A stretch of DNA of 25,027 nt from Cloacimonetes bacterium UBA6081 (GTDB taxonomy: Bacteria > Cloacimonadota > Cloacimonadia > Cloacimonadales > Cloacimonadaceae), in the NCBI GenBank assembly GCA_002428685.1, contig DIXL01000067.1, positions 7,209-32,235 on the forward strand, written 5' to 3'. Positions within the stretch are counted from its first letter, which is position 1; every line of letters starts with the position of its first letter. The position numbers and the translations under genes were made by a program. This document shows positions 1 to 8,118 of the stretch, in pieces. Under the pieces are notes generated by a model. The model did no database searches. It worked only from the letters and a program-made list of their open reading frames with translations, and was not told the origin of the DNA.

Positions 1-224
1 CAAAATTGTGAGTTAAAACGAAAAGGAAGAGGTGTCAGGAGGTGTACTTTAGTTTTAACTCTAAAAAGACCAGAGGACAGATGCAAATAGTAACGCTGGG
101 AACAAATAACGAAACTACTACGAAATGGGAGTTGCAATCCCAGCGAGTCTTTTTAGAGTCAAAACTTAACTTATAACAAAGCTACGCTATAAACGTTTAA
201 GGTCTAACTTCAATACGCTCAATA
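1..224. repeat. Gene-free edge with overlapping inverted repeats
   Basis: No gene is visible here. Positions 51-70 and 147-166 form a 20-bp inverted repeat with one mismatch (arm AGTTTTAACTCTAAAAAGAC) enclosing 76 bases. Inside are an 8-bp perfect pair (94-101 with 138-145, CGCTGGGA/TCCCAGCG) and a compact near-palindrome centred on TTGCAA at about 128-142. A third copy of part of the arm lies at 10-19 (GAGTTAAAAC); it is the exact reverse complement of 52-61, so the arm at 51-70 could pair either upstream or downstream. The stretch follows the 3' end of the minus-strand purB operon. It could be a transcription-end structure, a small MITE-like element of about 116 bp, or a structured RNA. I saw no clear target-site duplication and no strong T-run terminator. 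Confidence 0.6.
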
Positions 225-677
225 TTATTTGGTGGTGCGAACCCAGGTATCGGTTCTGCCAACCAGTGAAACCCCAATAAAGCCGCGTAAAGCAAGGGTG
301 TTATTATTCGTTAATTCTGCTTTGGCAGAATAGGTTTTGCCACTTTTGGGATCGTAGATTTTACCACTCTTATACTTGGTTTTACCATCTGGAACCAAGC
401 CGCTGAGAATAACCAAATCCATGAGAGGGCGGGTTTGCAGCTTTTCATTAGGGTTTTTCTTATCCACTTTGGCTTTGCCATCTTCGTTAGGTTCTTTCAG
501 CCAGATGATTTTGCCGGCAAATGAGCCATTTTTGGTTTCGTAAATCTCAATTTTACTGGTCTTTTCGCCATTAAACCACATGCCTGTGATCCGGTCTGTG
601 TCATTCAATTTTTGGGCAAACACCAAGGCAGGAACAGTCAGAATCAGGGCAAGGATGATGATAATCAGGTGTTTCAT
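225..677 (-). CDS. Secreted DUF2147 family protein
   Basis: A 150-aa exported protein of the DUF2147 family, whose role is not settled. Residues 1-21 form a signal peptide (MKHLIII, hydrophobic core, cleavage near VFA-Q), so it acts in the periplasm or outside. The family pattern is visible along the whole length: GMWFNGE near residue 32, the GKIIWLKEP strand, a NP...L.TRPL segment, then IYDPKSGKTY and the end pattern LRGFIGVSLVGRTDTWVR. The length is normal for the family. The start is supported by AAGGAG 6 bases upstream. It is the last gene of the operon, 15 nt after the purB stop. Family membership is fairly sure; the function is unknown. Confidence 0.85.
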   Translation of the reverse strand: MKHLIIIILALILTVPALVFAQKLNDTDRITGMWFNGEKTSKIEIYETKNGSFAGKIIWLKEPNEDGKAKVDKKNPNEKLQTRPLMDLVILSGLVPDGKTKYKSGKIYDPKSGKTYSAKAELTNNNTLALRGFIGVSLVGRTDTWVRTTK

Positions 678-692
678 GTAAGACTCCTTGTA

Positions 693-1991
693 TCATTGGT
701 TGATGCCACACCGTTTGTAGATAAAATCCACATTACGCAAGTAGCGTTCATAAGAAAAGATATCCCGTATTTCACTGTTGTCAATAACAGATGTGATTTC
801 GGGATTGGCCAAAATATTGGTAAGGAAGTCGCTGCCACTTTCAATGCTTTTCATGGCCTCGGTTTGCACCAAAGCATAGGCTTGTTCACGGCTGAGGCCG
901 CGGTTGGTAAGCTGCAAAAGCAGGGCTTGGGAAAACACCAGACCGCGGGTAAGTTCTAGGTTTTTCATCATGCTATCGGGGTAAACCAGCAGGTTGCTCA
1001 TCAAATCGCAGGTTTTCCCCAGCATATAATGAATCAGGATGCAGGAATCTGGGAGAATTATGCGCTCCACACTGGAATGCGAGATATCGCGTTCGTGCCA
1101 AAGGGCGTTATTTTCCATGGCGCAAAGAGCATTGCTGCGCAACACTCTGGCCAGGCCGCATAGCTGTTCACTTACAATAGGATTGCGTTTGTGGGGCATG
1201 GCGGAAGAGCCTTTTTGGCCTTTGGAAAAGTTTTCCTCGGCTTCGTGCACTTCGCTACGCTGTAAATGTCGTATTTCCAAAGCGATTTTTTCGATGGATG
1301 AGGCAATGATGGCCAAAACAGACATAAAGAAGGCATGGCGGTCGCGCTGAATAACCTGGGTGCTTACGTTGGCGGGACTTAAATCCAGATACTTGCAGGC
1401 CAGTTCTTCAATCTCGGGGCTAAGATGAGCAAAGTTGCCCACTGCGCCAGAAAACTGACCAACGCTAATCTCGGTTAGGGCGGCGTTTAAGTGCTGGATA
1501 TTACGTTTGGCTTCTTCAAACCACAGGGCAAATTTTAGGCCAAAAGAGGTCGGTTCTGCATGGATGCCATGTGAACGCCCCATACAAAGCGTTGTGCGAT
1601 ATTGTCTTGCCTTAAGTTTCAAAATTTCAGCCAAACGCTCCAATTCGCTAAGGATGAGTTCTCCACTGCTTTTCAGTTGCATGGCTGTGGCGGTATCCAA
1701 AACATCCGAAGAGGTCATGCCATAATGGATGTAACGCGAGGATGGGCCAACAAACTCTGCCACATTGGTTAAAAAGGCAATTACGTCGTGCCGGGTAATC
1801 AGTTCCAATTCATCAATACGCGCTGCATCAAAATCGGCTTTGCTATTTATGATCTCCCAATCTGCCGAGGGGATGATGCCTTTGTCGTGCATAGCTCTTG
1901 CTGCGGCAAGCTCCACTTCCAGCCAGCATTCATAACGGTATTGGGAAGTCCATAAACGTGCCATTTCGGGGTTTGAATAGCGTGGAATCAT
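693..1991 (-). CDS. purB: Adenylosuccinate lyase
   Basis: A 432-aa cytoplasmic enzyme that splits SAICAR to AICAR plus fumarate and adenylosuccinate to AMP plus fumarate, acting twice in purine synthesis. It is a member of the fumarase/aspartase superfamily, usually a homotetramer. Three conserved superfamily segments are present: TRHDV (66-70) with GMTSSDVLDT (91-100), GRSHGIHAEPT (138-148) with the general-acid His at 141, and the signature GSSAMPHKRNP (261-271) carrying the catalytic serine loop. The length is typical of the short bacterial PurB type. The start ATG has AGGAAG about 5 bases upstream. It lies 9 nt after the lipoprotein gene and 15 nt before the DUF2147 gene, so it is co-transcribed with them. 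No other purine gene is nearby. Confidence 0.95.
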   Translation of the reverse strand: MIPRYSNPEMARLWTSQYRYECWLEVELAAARAMHDKGIIPSADWEIINSKADFDAARIDELELITRHDVIAFLTNVAEFVGPSSRYIHYGMTSSDVLDTATAMQLKSSGELILSELERLAEILKLKARQYRTTLCMGRSHGIHAEPTSFGLKFALWFEEAKRNIQHLNAALTEISVGQFSGAVGNFAHLSPEIEELACKYLDLSPANVSTQVIQRDRHAFFMSVLAIIASSIEKIALEIRHLQRSEVHEAEENFSKGQKGSSAMPHKRNPIVSEQLCGLARVLRSNALCAMENNALWHERDISHSSVERIILPDSCILIHYMLGKTCDLMSNLLVYPDSMMKNLELTRGLVFSQALLLQLTNRGLSREQAYALVQTEAMKSIESGSDFLTNILANPEITSVIDNSEIRDIFSYERYLRNVDFIYKRCGINQ

Positions 1992-2000
1992 AAATACTTC

Positions 2001-2723
2001 CTATTTCTGGTTCAGATACTCTTTCAGCAAAGCCTTCAAATCCAAGCCCTCAAGGCCTTTTAACGCTTGTGGGATAGCGGGAGGTGTAGCTTTTGGCAGG
2101 GGGGTAATTTGGGGAGGTGTATAGTCAATTTTATCGTATATCAGTTTGATGGACAAATTGTTAGACCCCTTGATGTTCAATTCCTGCAGTTTATTGTTTG
2201 TCCCATAAATCACTTTCAGTTCTGTTTTACTCTTAGGATCAAAAACCTTGTCCAATCGGTAATCTGCCAGAAAGCTGACGGTAACGCTATCAATTTCCAG
2301 CTTTTTATCGGCAATGACGTCCTTGCCAAATTTGCTTATTAAAGAATCTGCACTACCAAATAAGTTCAGGCTTCCTTGGGGAATGCTACTACTAAGGTTA
2401 AGCAATTCCAGCATAGGCATATAGGGTGATTTTAATGAGACATACTCTCCGATATACAGACTAATTAAAGGCTGTGCTCCAGCACCCATTATGCCGCCAT
2501 CAAAGAGGTCAAACCGAATCTCCTGCCGGTTTTTGGCAGCACTGAACATTTTGCGCATGGCCAAACCCATGAAAGAGATTTCCACCACGCCCTGGCTGTC
2601 AAAGCTTTCCCATTTTAGCAGTTCTTTACGCAGCTTTTCCTGTTCACTTATTATTTGGGGTCCTGCACAAGAAGAAAGCAGCCAGACAAGCAGCAGGAAG
2701 GAGACAGCATATATCTTATTCAT
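2001..2723 (-). CDS. Predicted outer-membrane lipoprotein
   Basis: A 240-aa lipoprotein of unassigned function. The N-terminus has a lysine, a hydrophobic stretch and a lipobox ending LLSSC, with Cys19 as the lipidation site, so it is a substrate for the Lgt encoded just upstream. The mature part has alternating strands (VVEISFMGL, IRFDLFDGG, LISLYIGEY, LKVIYGT, LSIKLIYDKI), the look of a LolB/DUF4292-like half-barrel that binds lipid or lipoprotein. I cannot confirm that family by eye. A proline-rich linker near residues 200-217 is followed by a helical tail. Its start overlaps the end of lgt by 8 nt, implying translational coupling. Confidence 0.75.
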   Translation of the reverse strand: MNKIYAVSFLLLVWLLSSCAGPQIISEQEKLRKELLKWESFDSQGVVEISFMGLAMRKMFSAAKNRQEIRFDLFDGGIMGAGAQPLISLYIGEYVSLKSPYMPMLELLNLSSSIPQGSLNLFGSADSLISKFGKDVIADKKLEIDSVTVSFLADYRLDKVFDPKSKTELKVIYGTNNKLQELNIKGSNNLSIKLIYDKIDYTPPQITPLPKATPPAIPQALKGLEGLDLKALLKEYLNQK

Positions 2724-3531
2724 GATGCTGCCGAGGACGGTTAATAGACCAAATCCCCCAAACCGCTATGGCAATCATAATAGCACTCAGGAATTGACCT
2801 ATGCTCATAAAACCGAAAATGAAGCCAAACCTGGTGTAAAAGGTAATATCATCCGGCTCACGCACAAACTCTATCAAAAACCGGAAAATGCCATAGAGGC
2901 CAATAAAGCTATAAAATACCATACCCTCTTTTTTAATTTTCCTAAGCAAATAGTAGCTAACGGCAAAAAGCACAATACCTTCCAGAAACATTTCATAAAG
3001 CTGGGTAGGATGTCGTGGTAAACCGTCTGAGCCCGGAAAAACCATACCCCAGGGAAGATTTGTGGGCTTACCCCATAGCTCTGCATTGATAAAGTTTCCC
3101 AGCCTTCCCAAGCCCAGGCCAATGGCTACATTCGGGATGGCGGCATCAGCCAGGGGAAAAAACCCCAGCTTTTGCCTTTTGCTATAGACAATGCCGGCGA
3201 TTATCGCTCCCAAGGCTCCACCGTGAAAGCTCATTCCACCCTCCCAGACTGCGAAGATAGCCAAAGGATTATGCAGATAAAAGGGGAGATTGTAAAAAAG
3301 GACATAACCCAGCCTGCCACCAATAATTACGCCCAGCATTACATAAAATAAAGCAGATTCATACTGCTCATGGCTCAGTTTTATATTTCGAAACTTCAGA
3401 TTGTGTTTATACATTAGAAAGGCGATAACAAAGCTAAGCACATAAAACAAGCCATACCAACGGATTTGCAGGTTAAGGCCGCCAAGGCTGAATTTTACTA
3501 TGTCAGGATTGAAGTTAGGATGGATAATCAT
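2716..3531 (-). CDS. lgt: Prolipoprotein diacylglyceryl transferase
   Basis: A 271-aa inner-membrane enzyme that moves diacylglycerol from phosphatidylglycerol to the lipobox cysteine of prolipoproteins, the first step of lipoprotein maturation. About seven hydrophobic segments are visible. The Lgt signature GRLGNFINAELWG sits at residues 142-154 with its essential Arg and Asn, and SFHGG at 101-105 supplies the conserved His. The length is normal. The gene overlaps etfB by 4 nt upstream and the lipoprotein gene by 8 nt downstream. Pairing an lgt with a likely lipoprotein substrate inside one operon fits, although Lgt acts on all lipoproteins of the cell. Confidence 0.96.
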   Translation of the reverse strand: MIIHPNFNPDIVKFSLGGLNLQIRWYGLFYVLSFVIAFLMYKHNLKFRNIKLSHEQYESALFYVMLGVIIGGRLGYVLFYNLPFYLHNPLAIFAVWEGGMSFHGGALGAIIAGIVYSKRQKLGFFPLADAAIPNVAIGLGLGRLGNFINAELWGKPTNLPWGMVFPGSDGLPRHPTQLYEMFLEGIVLFAVSYYLLRKIKKEGMVFYSFIGLYGIFRFLIEFVREPDDITFYTRFGFIFGFMSIGQFLSAIMIAIAVWGIWSINRPRQHHE

Positions 3532-4313
3532 CGTTTCGTAAGCTCATCAAGCCGCTTAACAATAAGTTCCACAGCTTCTTCCGGAGTTCCGTCAATCTTT
3601 TCCACCACCTTATCGTGATGTGGAGAGAATATGCTTAGCACTTGAGTGGGAGAGCCGTTTAAGCCTGTCTGCTTTTCATCCAAACCCAAATCGTCGCAAT
3701 TCCAAATAATTAGTTCCACGCTTTTAGCATTCTTTTTACCACGAAGGGAAGGCAAGCGGGGACTATTAATTTCTTTTACCACAGAAACCAAGCCGGGTAA
3801 TTGCATTTGCACCCTGTCGTAGCCGTCTTCCATCAGTCTTTGAACTGTAGCAGTGCAGCTATCAATACTTTCTATTTTGCGCACAAAGCAGGTTTGTGGA
3901 ATGCCCAGATGCGCTGCAATGCCAGGACCAACCTGAGCAGTATCACCATCAATAGCTTGTTGACCGGTTAAAATCAGAGTGTAATCTCCAACCTTTTTAA
4001 TAGCTGCTGCAAGGGTTAGGCTGGTAGCCCAGGTATCTGCTCCCGCAAAACGGCGGTCGGATAAAAGGATTATCTCATCCACTCCCAAGGATACAGTTTC
4101 ACGCAGGGTAGCTTCACATTGGGGCGGCCCCATACTGATGGCGGTAATCAAACCTCCATGAGCTTCCTTCAGGCGCACAGCTTCTTCCACCGCATAAGCG
4201 TCAAAAGGATTTAGAATGCTTTCCACCCCTTCGCGAATCAGGGTATTGGTCTTGGGATCTATTTTGATCTCATTAGTATTGGGAACCTGTTTTACACATA
4301 CTATGTAATGCAC
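3528..4313 (-). CDS. etfB: Electron transfer flavoprotein beta subunit
   Basis: A 261-aa subunit of the ETF heterodimer, which carries electrons from acyl-CoA dehydrogenases or similar flavoenzymes. EtfB holds the AMP (or a second FAD in bifurcating types). The adenosine-binding loop DGDTAQVGPG is at 122-131, preceded by LTGQQAI. The C-terminal pattern VVKEINSPRLPSLRGKK is the usual EtfB arm. The N-terminus MHYIVCVKQVPNTNEIKID is also characteristic. The length is normal. It starts 15 nt after the aminotransferase stop and overlaps lgt by 4 nt. No etfA or dehydrogenase is visible in the window, which is unusual because etfB and etfA are normally adjacent. Confidence 0.93.
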   Translation of the reverse strand: MHYIVCVKQVPNTNEIKIDPKTNTLIREGVESILNPFDAYAVEEAVRLKEAHGGLITAISMGPPQCEATLRETVSLGVDEIILLSDRRFAGADTWATSLTLAAAIKKVGDYTLILTGQQAIDGDTAQVGPGIAAHLGIPQTCFVRKIESIDSCTATVQRLMEDGYDRVQMQLPGLVSVVKEINSPRLPSLRGKKNAKSVELIIWNCDDLGLDEKQTGLNGSPTQVLSIFSPHHDKVVEKIDGTPEEAVELIVKRLDELTKR

Positions 4314-4328
4314 GTTCTCTCCTTTTGA

Positions 4329-5432
4329 TTAGTGGTAAAAGGCTAATATTTTATCACAGACAAACTTTTTTTGGTCGTCGCTCAGCTCTGGATAGATCGG
4401 AATGGAGAGGACTTTGTTTGCCATTTCTTCAGCAACGGGTAAATCACCTTTCTTGTAACCAAGCGAGCTGAAACACTCTTGAACATGCAGTGGTAGGGGA
4501 TAATAAACCGCGCAACCAATTTCTGCCGCTTGCAAATGTGCCAGCAGTTCATCGCGCTTTTCGCAGACCAAAGTATATTGATTGTAAATGCTTACAGCCT
4601 TGGAACTAATGTGCGGAATCCGAATTCCCTGCACGTTTTTTAGCTTGGCATTGTAAAAATCTGCATTTGCCCGGCGGGCTTTGCTCCAACCTTCCAGGGC
4701 GTCCAGTTTCACGCTTAATATTGCAGCTTGCAGAGTATCCAAACGGCTGTTTAAGCCAACCCATTTGTGGTAATATTTTGGGCTTTCACCATGCACACGC
4801 AGTTGACGCAGCTTTGCAGCTAAATCATCATCATTGGTTAGGCACATACCTGCATCTCCCATGGCACCAAGGTTTTTGGAGGGGAAGAAAGATAGCGTTC
4901 CGATATCTCCAAAAGAGCAGCTCATTTTGCCGTCCCAGGTACTGCCTATCCCTTGGGCATTATCTTCTATCACTTTCAGATTATGCTTTTTAGCAATAGC
5001 CATAATGGCATCCATATCAGCGCATTGTCCAAACAAATGCACAGGCATGATCGCCTTGGTTTTGGGGGTGATGGCAGCTTCAATTTTATGAGGATCAAGA
5101 TTGAAAGTGAGGGCATCAATGTCAACGAACACAGGCTTGGCAAAATTGCGCCATATAGACGAAGCGGTGGCAAAAAAAGTGAAAGGTGTGGTGATTACTT
5201 CATCGTCCTCACCAATTTCCAAAGCCTTTATAGCCAAAACCAGGGCATCGGTTCCGGAAGCACAACCTATGGCATGCTTTATCCCCAAATACTTGGCCAT
5301 TTTTTCTTCCAGTTCTTTCACTTGGGGTCCCATAATATAGTGATGGTCGGCAAAAACGCGCTCCAGGGCTTCTCTAATTTTCGGCATCAGGGGGTTATAT
5401 TGGGCATGCAAATCCAGCATTGGAACTTTCAT
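4329..5432 (-). CDS. DegT/DnrJ/EryC1/StrS sugar aminotransferase
   Basis: A PLP-dependent enzyme of 367 aa that aminates a nucleotide-linked keto-sugar for surface glycan synthesis. I place the start at the ATG giving MKVPMLDLHAQYNPL, because the typical family N-terminus begins there and AAAGGAG lies 7 bases upstream. A longer in-frame start at 5474 would run into the upstream gene. Family marks are GCASGTDAL (57-65), the PFTFFATA segment (83-90), VIEDNAQ (155-161) with the PLP-ring Asp, and SFFPSKNLGAMGDAG (181-195) with Lys186 as the likely Schiff-base lysine. It sits 13 nt behind the SLBB gene. The exact sugar substrate cannot be told from sequence; WecE/ArnB/FdtB-type roles are possible. 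Confidence 0.92.
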   Translation of the reverse strand: MKVPMLDLHAQYNPLMPKIREALERVFADHHYIMGPQVKELEEKMAKYLGIKHAIGCASGTDALVLAIKALEIGEDDEVITTPFTFFATASSIWRNFAKPVFVDIDALTFNLDPHKIEAAITPKTKAIMPVHLFGQCADMDAIMAIAKKHNLKVIEDNAQGIGSTWDGKMSCSFGDIGTLSFFPSKNLGAMGDAGMCLTNDDDLAAKLRQLRVHGESPKYYHKWVGLNSRLDTLQAAILSVKLDALEGWSKARRANADFYNAKLKNVQGIRIPHISSKAVSIYNQYTLVCEKRDELLAHLQAAEIGCAVYYPLPLHVQECFSSLGYKKGDLPVAEEMANKVLSIPIYPELSDDQKKFVCDKILAFYH

Positions 5433-5445
5433 TTCTGTGTCTCCT

Positions 5446-6825
5446 TTATTTTGTGGTAAGGGCGCGTAGCCCAATAATTATTGTGATCATGGACGAGGTA
5501 AGGGTTACAATGTCTTTCACATCAGTCCAAAGCGACCGATCGGTTTGGCTGGGGACAAAAACAACGTCGCCGGGCACAATGGAAACACTCTTTTGGGGGG
5601 TAACCCAATTTCCGCTTTGGCCGCGAATCAGCCTTCCCTTGCCTACTTTTCTATTGTTAGCATAACCTCCGGCGGCAGCAATATAATAATCCCAATTTTT
5701 GCCTTCCACCCAAGCAACCAACCCAGGATGACGAACCTGACCGCTAACCCAAACCATATTCATCAGTTCAGGAACAAAGATGCGGTCTCCATCGTGTAAA
5801 ACGGGATTGGCCTCTTGTCCATTTGTGGCAAAGAGTTTTTGGGCATCCAGGCTATATTTGCCTTTCAGTTGCATCAGATTTGTGCGTAAATACGAATACT
5901 CCAGGGGTGTCATATCGGACATTGTGCGCTGCATCAGCATTTCCAGGTAATTATCGGTTTCCGCATTCAGATTATCGTTATAATAAACCATACTCTTGGC
6001 ATCACCGCGTTTTGTAATTCCTCCAGCTTGCATAAGGACATCATAAAGCGTGGTATTTGTGTCAATTACGTATTCTCCAGGGTTTTTTATCTGGCCACTG
6101 ATTTTTATGCGTTTGCGAGTGCGGATTTCAGAATCTCCCGGCACGTTAATGCGGTCATCAGCTTGCAGAGCGTAGTTTTCCAAGCTGGCATCCTGTTTCA
6201 AATTCAAGGTGATAACCTCGAAGTCTATGCGGTTGGCCGCATAGCGGTAAAGCTGAATTCTGGCCGGGTCTGCATCAAAGCAGAATCCCTTTGCCAGGGA
6301 CAGAATATTGCCAAGTTTATCTCCGGCAACGTATTCCATCTCTGCCGGCAGGTTTATAGCTCCGGTTATATGCACAAAGCTCTTAATTGCTTGGATCACA
6401 ACCACATCACCATCTTTAAGGTAAGGATTGCTATCTGTATCTCCCAAGCGGTAAAACCTTAATAAATCATAGCTTAATACTTGTCCATTGCGAATAAGCT
6501 GCACACTACGCAATGCTTGCATTTTCTTGTAGTCGGGCTTTGGCTCATCTTCTTTGGCTAGCGAGATTTTGGGGGTAAGAAGCTTTGGTTCCAGGTCTTT
6601 AGTTTCGGGAAGACGTAGTTTTTGCATGGCTTCCAGCGACATCATCTGCTCCATTTGTAGCAAATCGGACAAACGATTTAAGGGGCTTAGCTGGTAAACT
6701 CCGGGATTTTCCACAAATCCTGTAAGGCTAACCGAAATGGGGATAACGCTTTCGGTAGTGGGAATTTCTATTGCCATCAGGCAAGAAGCGCATAAAATCA
6801 GGAGTAGAAGCAGTTTAGTTTTCAT
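5446..6825 (-). CDS. SLBB-repeat polysaccharide export protein
   Basis: A 459-aa exported protein likely to take part in polysaccharide export. A signal peptide covers residues 1-18. At least four soluble-ligand-binding beta-grasp (SLBB) modules can be read: VSLTGFVENPGVYQLS (about 32), VHITGAINLPAEMEYVAG (about 150), IKISGQIKNPGEYVID (about 240) and VWVSGQVRHPGLVAWVEG (about 357). Each is followed by a helix such as LYDVLMQAGGI. A hydrophobic segment near the C-terminus (SSMITIIIGLRAL) could span the outer membrane as the Wza helix does. I do not see the usual N-terminal Poly_export domain. The gene overlaps the epimerase gene by 11 nt. Confidence 0.82.
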   Translation of the reverse strand: MKTKLLLLLILCASCLMAIEIPTTESVIPISVSLTGFVENPGVYQLSPLNRLSDLLQMEQMMSLEAMQKLRLPETKDLEPKLLTPKISLAKEDEPKPDYKKMQALRSVQLIRNGQVLSYDLLRFYRLGDTDSNPYLKDGDVVVIQAIKSFVHITGAINLPAEMEYVAGDKLGNILSLAKGFCFDADPARIQLYRYAANRIDFEVITLNLKQDASLENYALQADDRINVPGDSEIRTRKRIKISGQIKNPGEYVIDTNTTLYDVLMQAGGITKRGDAKSMVYYNDNLNAETDNYLEMLMQRTMSDMTPLEYSYLRTNLMQLKGKYSLDAQKLFATNGQEANPVLHDGDRIFVPELMNMVWVSGQVRHPGLVAWVEGKNWDYYIAAAGGYANNRKVGKGRLIRGQSGNWVTPQKSVSIVPGDVVFVPSQTDRSLWTDVKDIVTLTSSMITIIIGLRALTTK

Positions 6826-7774
6826 AATATTGAATCATACGGGTAATGATGTCGTCCAGTTTAAAGTTTGGTGCATAGCCAATAAACTGATTTATCTTGG
6901 TTAAATCGGGCATGCGGTTCATCATGTCTTCAAATCCTTCTTCAAAGGCATCGGCATAGCTCATATATTCTATGCGGGATTTACTGTTGCACATGGTTTT
7001 AACCTTTTGCGCCAGTTCTGTTATGCTGATAGATTCTATGGTGCCAACATTAAAGATTTCGCCACAGCATTCCGGGGTGCTCATCAGCTTTATAAAGGCA
7101 TCAACAACGTCTGAAACATCTGCAAAACAACGGGTTTGCTCGCCGTTGCCATACACCACTATCGGTTGATCCAAGAGGGCTGCTTTGATAAATTTGGGCA
7201 GCACCATGCCATATTGGCCGGTTTGGCGGGGGCCAACTGTGTTAAAACAACGTACTATCACCACCGGCAGCTTCTTTTCGCGGAAAAAAGCCAGTGCCAT
7301 AAACTCGTCTATTGCCTTGCTGCAGCTATAACCCCAGCGGCTGATATGGGTGGAACCGAGCAATCTGTCATCCTGTTCTGCAAAAGGCACTTTATCGCTT
7401 TTTCCGTATATTTCGCTGGTGGAGGTTATCAGTGCTTTAGCTTTGTATTTGTTACACAGCTCCAGCACATTGTCCGTGCCCACGATATTTGTTTTTAGTG
7501 ATAACAGGGGGTTTTCAATGATGTATTTAACACCAACAGCAGCAGCCAGATGATACACCTGATCGCAACCGCTAACCATTTTTTCCATCAGTTCACGGTT
7601 TAAAACGCTGCCAATGGTGAAATGAAACTTTGGTTTATCTTTAAATGTTTCAATGTTCTCCAGGCGTCCTGTGGAAAGGTTGTCAATCACGTGAACTTCG
7701 TGTCCTTCCCCCAATAGCCGTTCTGCCAAATGCGAACCAATGAATCCGGCTCCACCTGTGATCAGAATTTTCAT
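6815..7774 (-). CDS. NAD-dependent nucleotide-sugar epimerase/dehydratase
   Basis: A 319-aa extended short-chain dehydrogenase/reductase acting on a UDP-sugar. The Rossmann motif GGAGFIGSH occupies residues 7-15, with the NAD-ribose Asp in VIDNLSTG (29-36). The catalytic triad is visible as the TSTSE segment (117-121), Tyr149 and Lys153 (YSCSK). VVRCFNTVGPRQ is the substrate-loop pattern seen in UDP-glucose 4-epimerase and UDP-glucuronate decarboxylase relatives. I cannot choose between these activities. It is the first gene of the eight-gene operon and overlaps the SLBB gene by 11 nt. A TTGACA hexamer lies at 7853-7858 (minus strand), but no convincing -10 follows it. Confidence 0.92.
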   Translation of the reverse strand: MKILITGGAGFIGSHLAERLLGEGHEVHVIDNLSTGRLENIETFKDKPKFHFTIGSVLNRELMEKMVSGCDQVYHLAAAVGVKYIIENPLLSLKTNIVGTDNVLELCNKYKAKALITSTSEIYGKSDKVPFAEQDDRLLGSTHISRWGYSCSKAIDEFMALAFFREKKLPVVIVRCFNTVGPRQTGQYGMVLPKFIKAALLDQPIVVYGNGEQTRCFADVSDVVDAFIKLMSTPECCGEIFNVGTIESISITELAQKVKTMCNSKSRIEYMSYADAFEEGFEDMMNRMPDLTKINQFIGYAPNFKLDDIITRMIQYYEN

Positions 7775-7950
7775 ATAATCTCCATCTTGCCATGCTCCAT
7801 ATTTTTATGGATAAAACACAGTGTAATTACCGATTCTGCAAGACAAGGTTTTTGTCAATGATAAAGTGCTGCCGGCAGATTCATGTCTTTGTTCCTGAGA
7901 TATCATGGTGTTCTTTACAATAATAGTTATACGGATTTGACGGATTTAAC

Positions 7951-8109
7951 GGATTAACACGGATTAATATTATGTTCTCACAGATCGCACAGATTACGCA
8001 GATTAACAGATTTAATGATTTGTTTGTTTTCTCGGTGTTTTCTGTGTTCTCGGTGGTTAATTAATCCGTGTTAATCCCTTTAATCTGTGTTATCTGTGCA
8101 ATCTGTGAG
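7951..8109. repeat. Two interlocked inverted repeats
   Basis: Arm A (7951-7968, GGATTAACACGGATTAAT) is the exact reverse complement of 8060-8077. Arm B (7977-8005) matches the reverse complement of 8081-8109 at 26 of 29 positions. The order is A, B, A', B', so the two stems cross rather than nest. Between them lies a T-rich tract with two CTCGGTG motifs. Each arm is itself a run of 8-10 base near-repeats (ACGGATTT, ACGGATTA, ACACGGATTA; CACAGATCG, CACAGATTACG, CAGATTAA). Confidence 0.8.
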
Positions 8110-8118
8110 CCTTTCTCC

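Noticed and set aside
170..215. Integron attC-like words near the window start
   Set aside because: The GTTRRRY and RYYYAAC boxes do not line up in the needed imperfect palindrome, and no cassette or integrase is seen.
2001..2723. Naming the lipoprotein LolB
   Set aside because: The lipobox is clear, but the LolB-specific pattern cannot be confirmed by eye and similar folds occur in other families.
612..5459. Several plus-strand open frames opposite purB, lgt and the aminotransferase
   Set aside because: All are shadows of well-identified minus-strand genes and lack ribosome sites or family features.
5433..5474. A longer N-terminus for the sugar aminotransferase
   Set aside because: It would overlap the end of the SLBB gene, the added residues are not family-like, and the inner ATG has a better ribosome site.
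7824..7858. Sigma-70 promoter TTGACA with TAATTA before the epimerase gene
   Set aside because: The spacer would be 23 bases, too long; only the TTGACA is noted.
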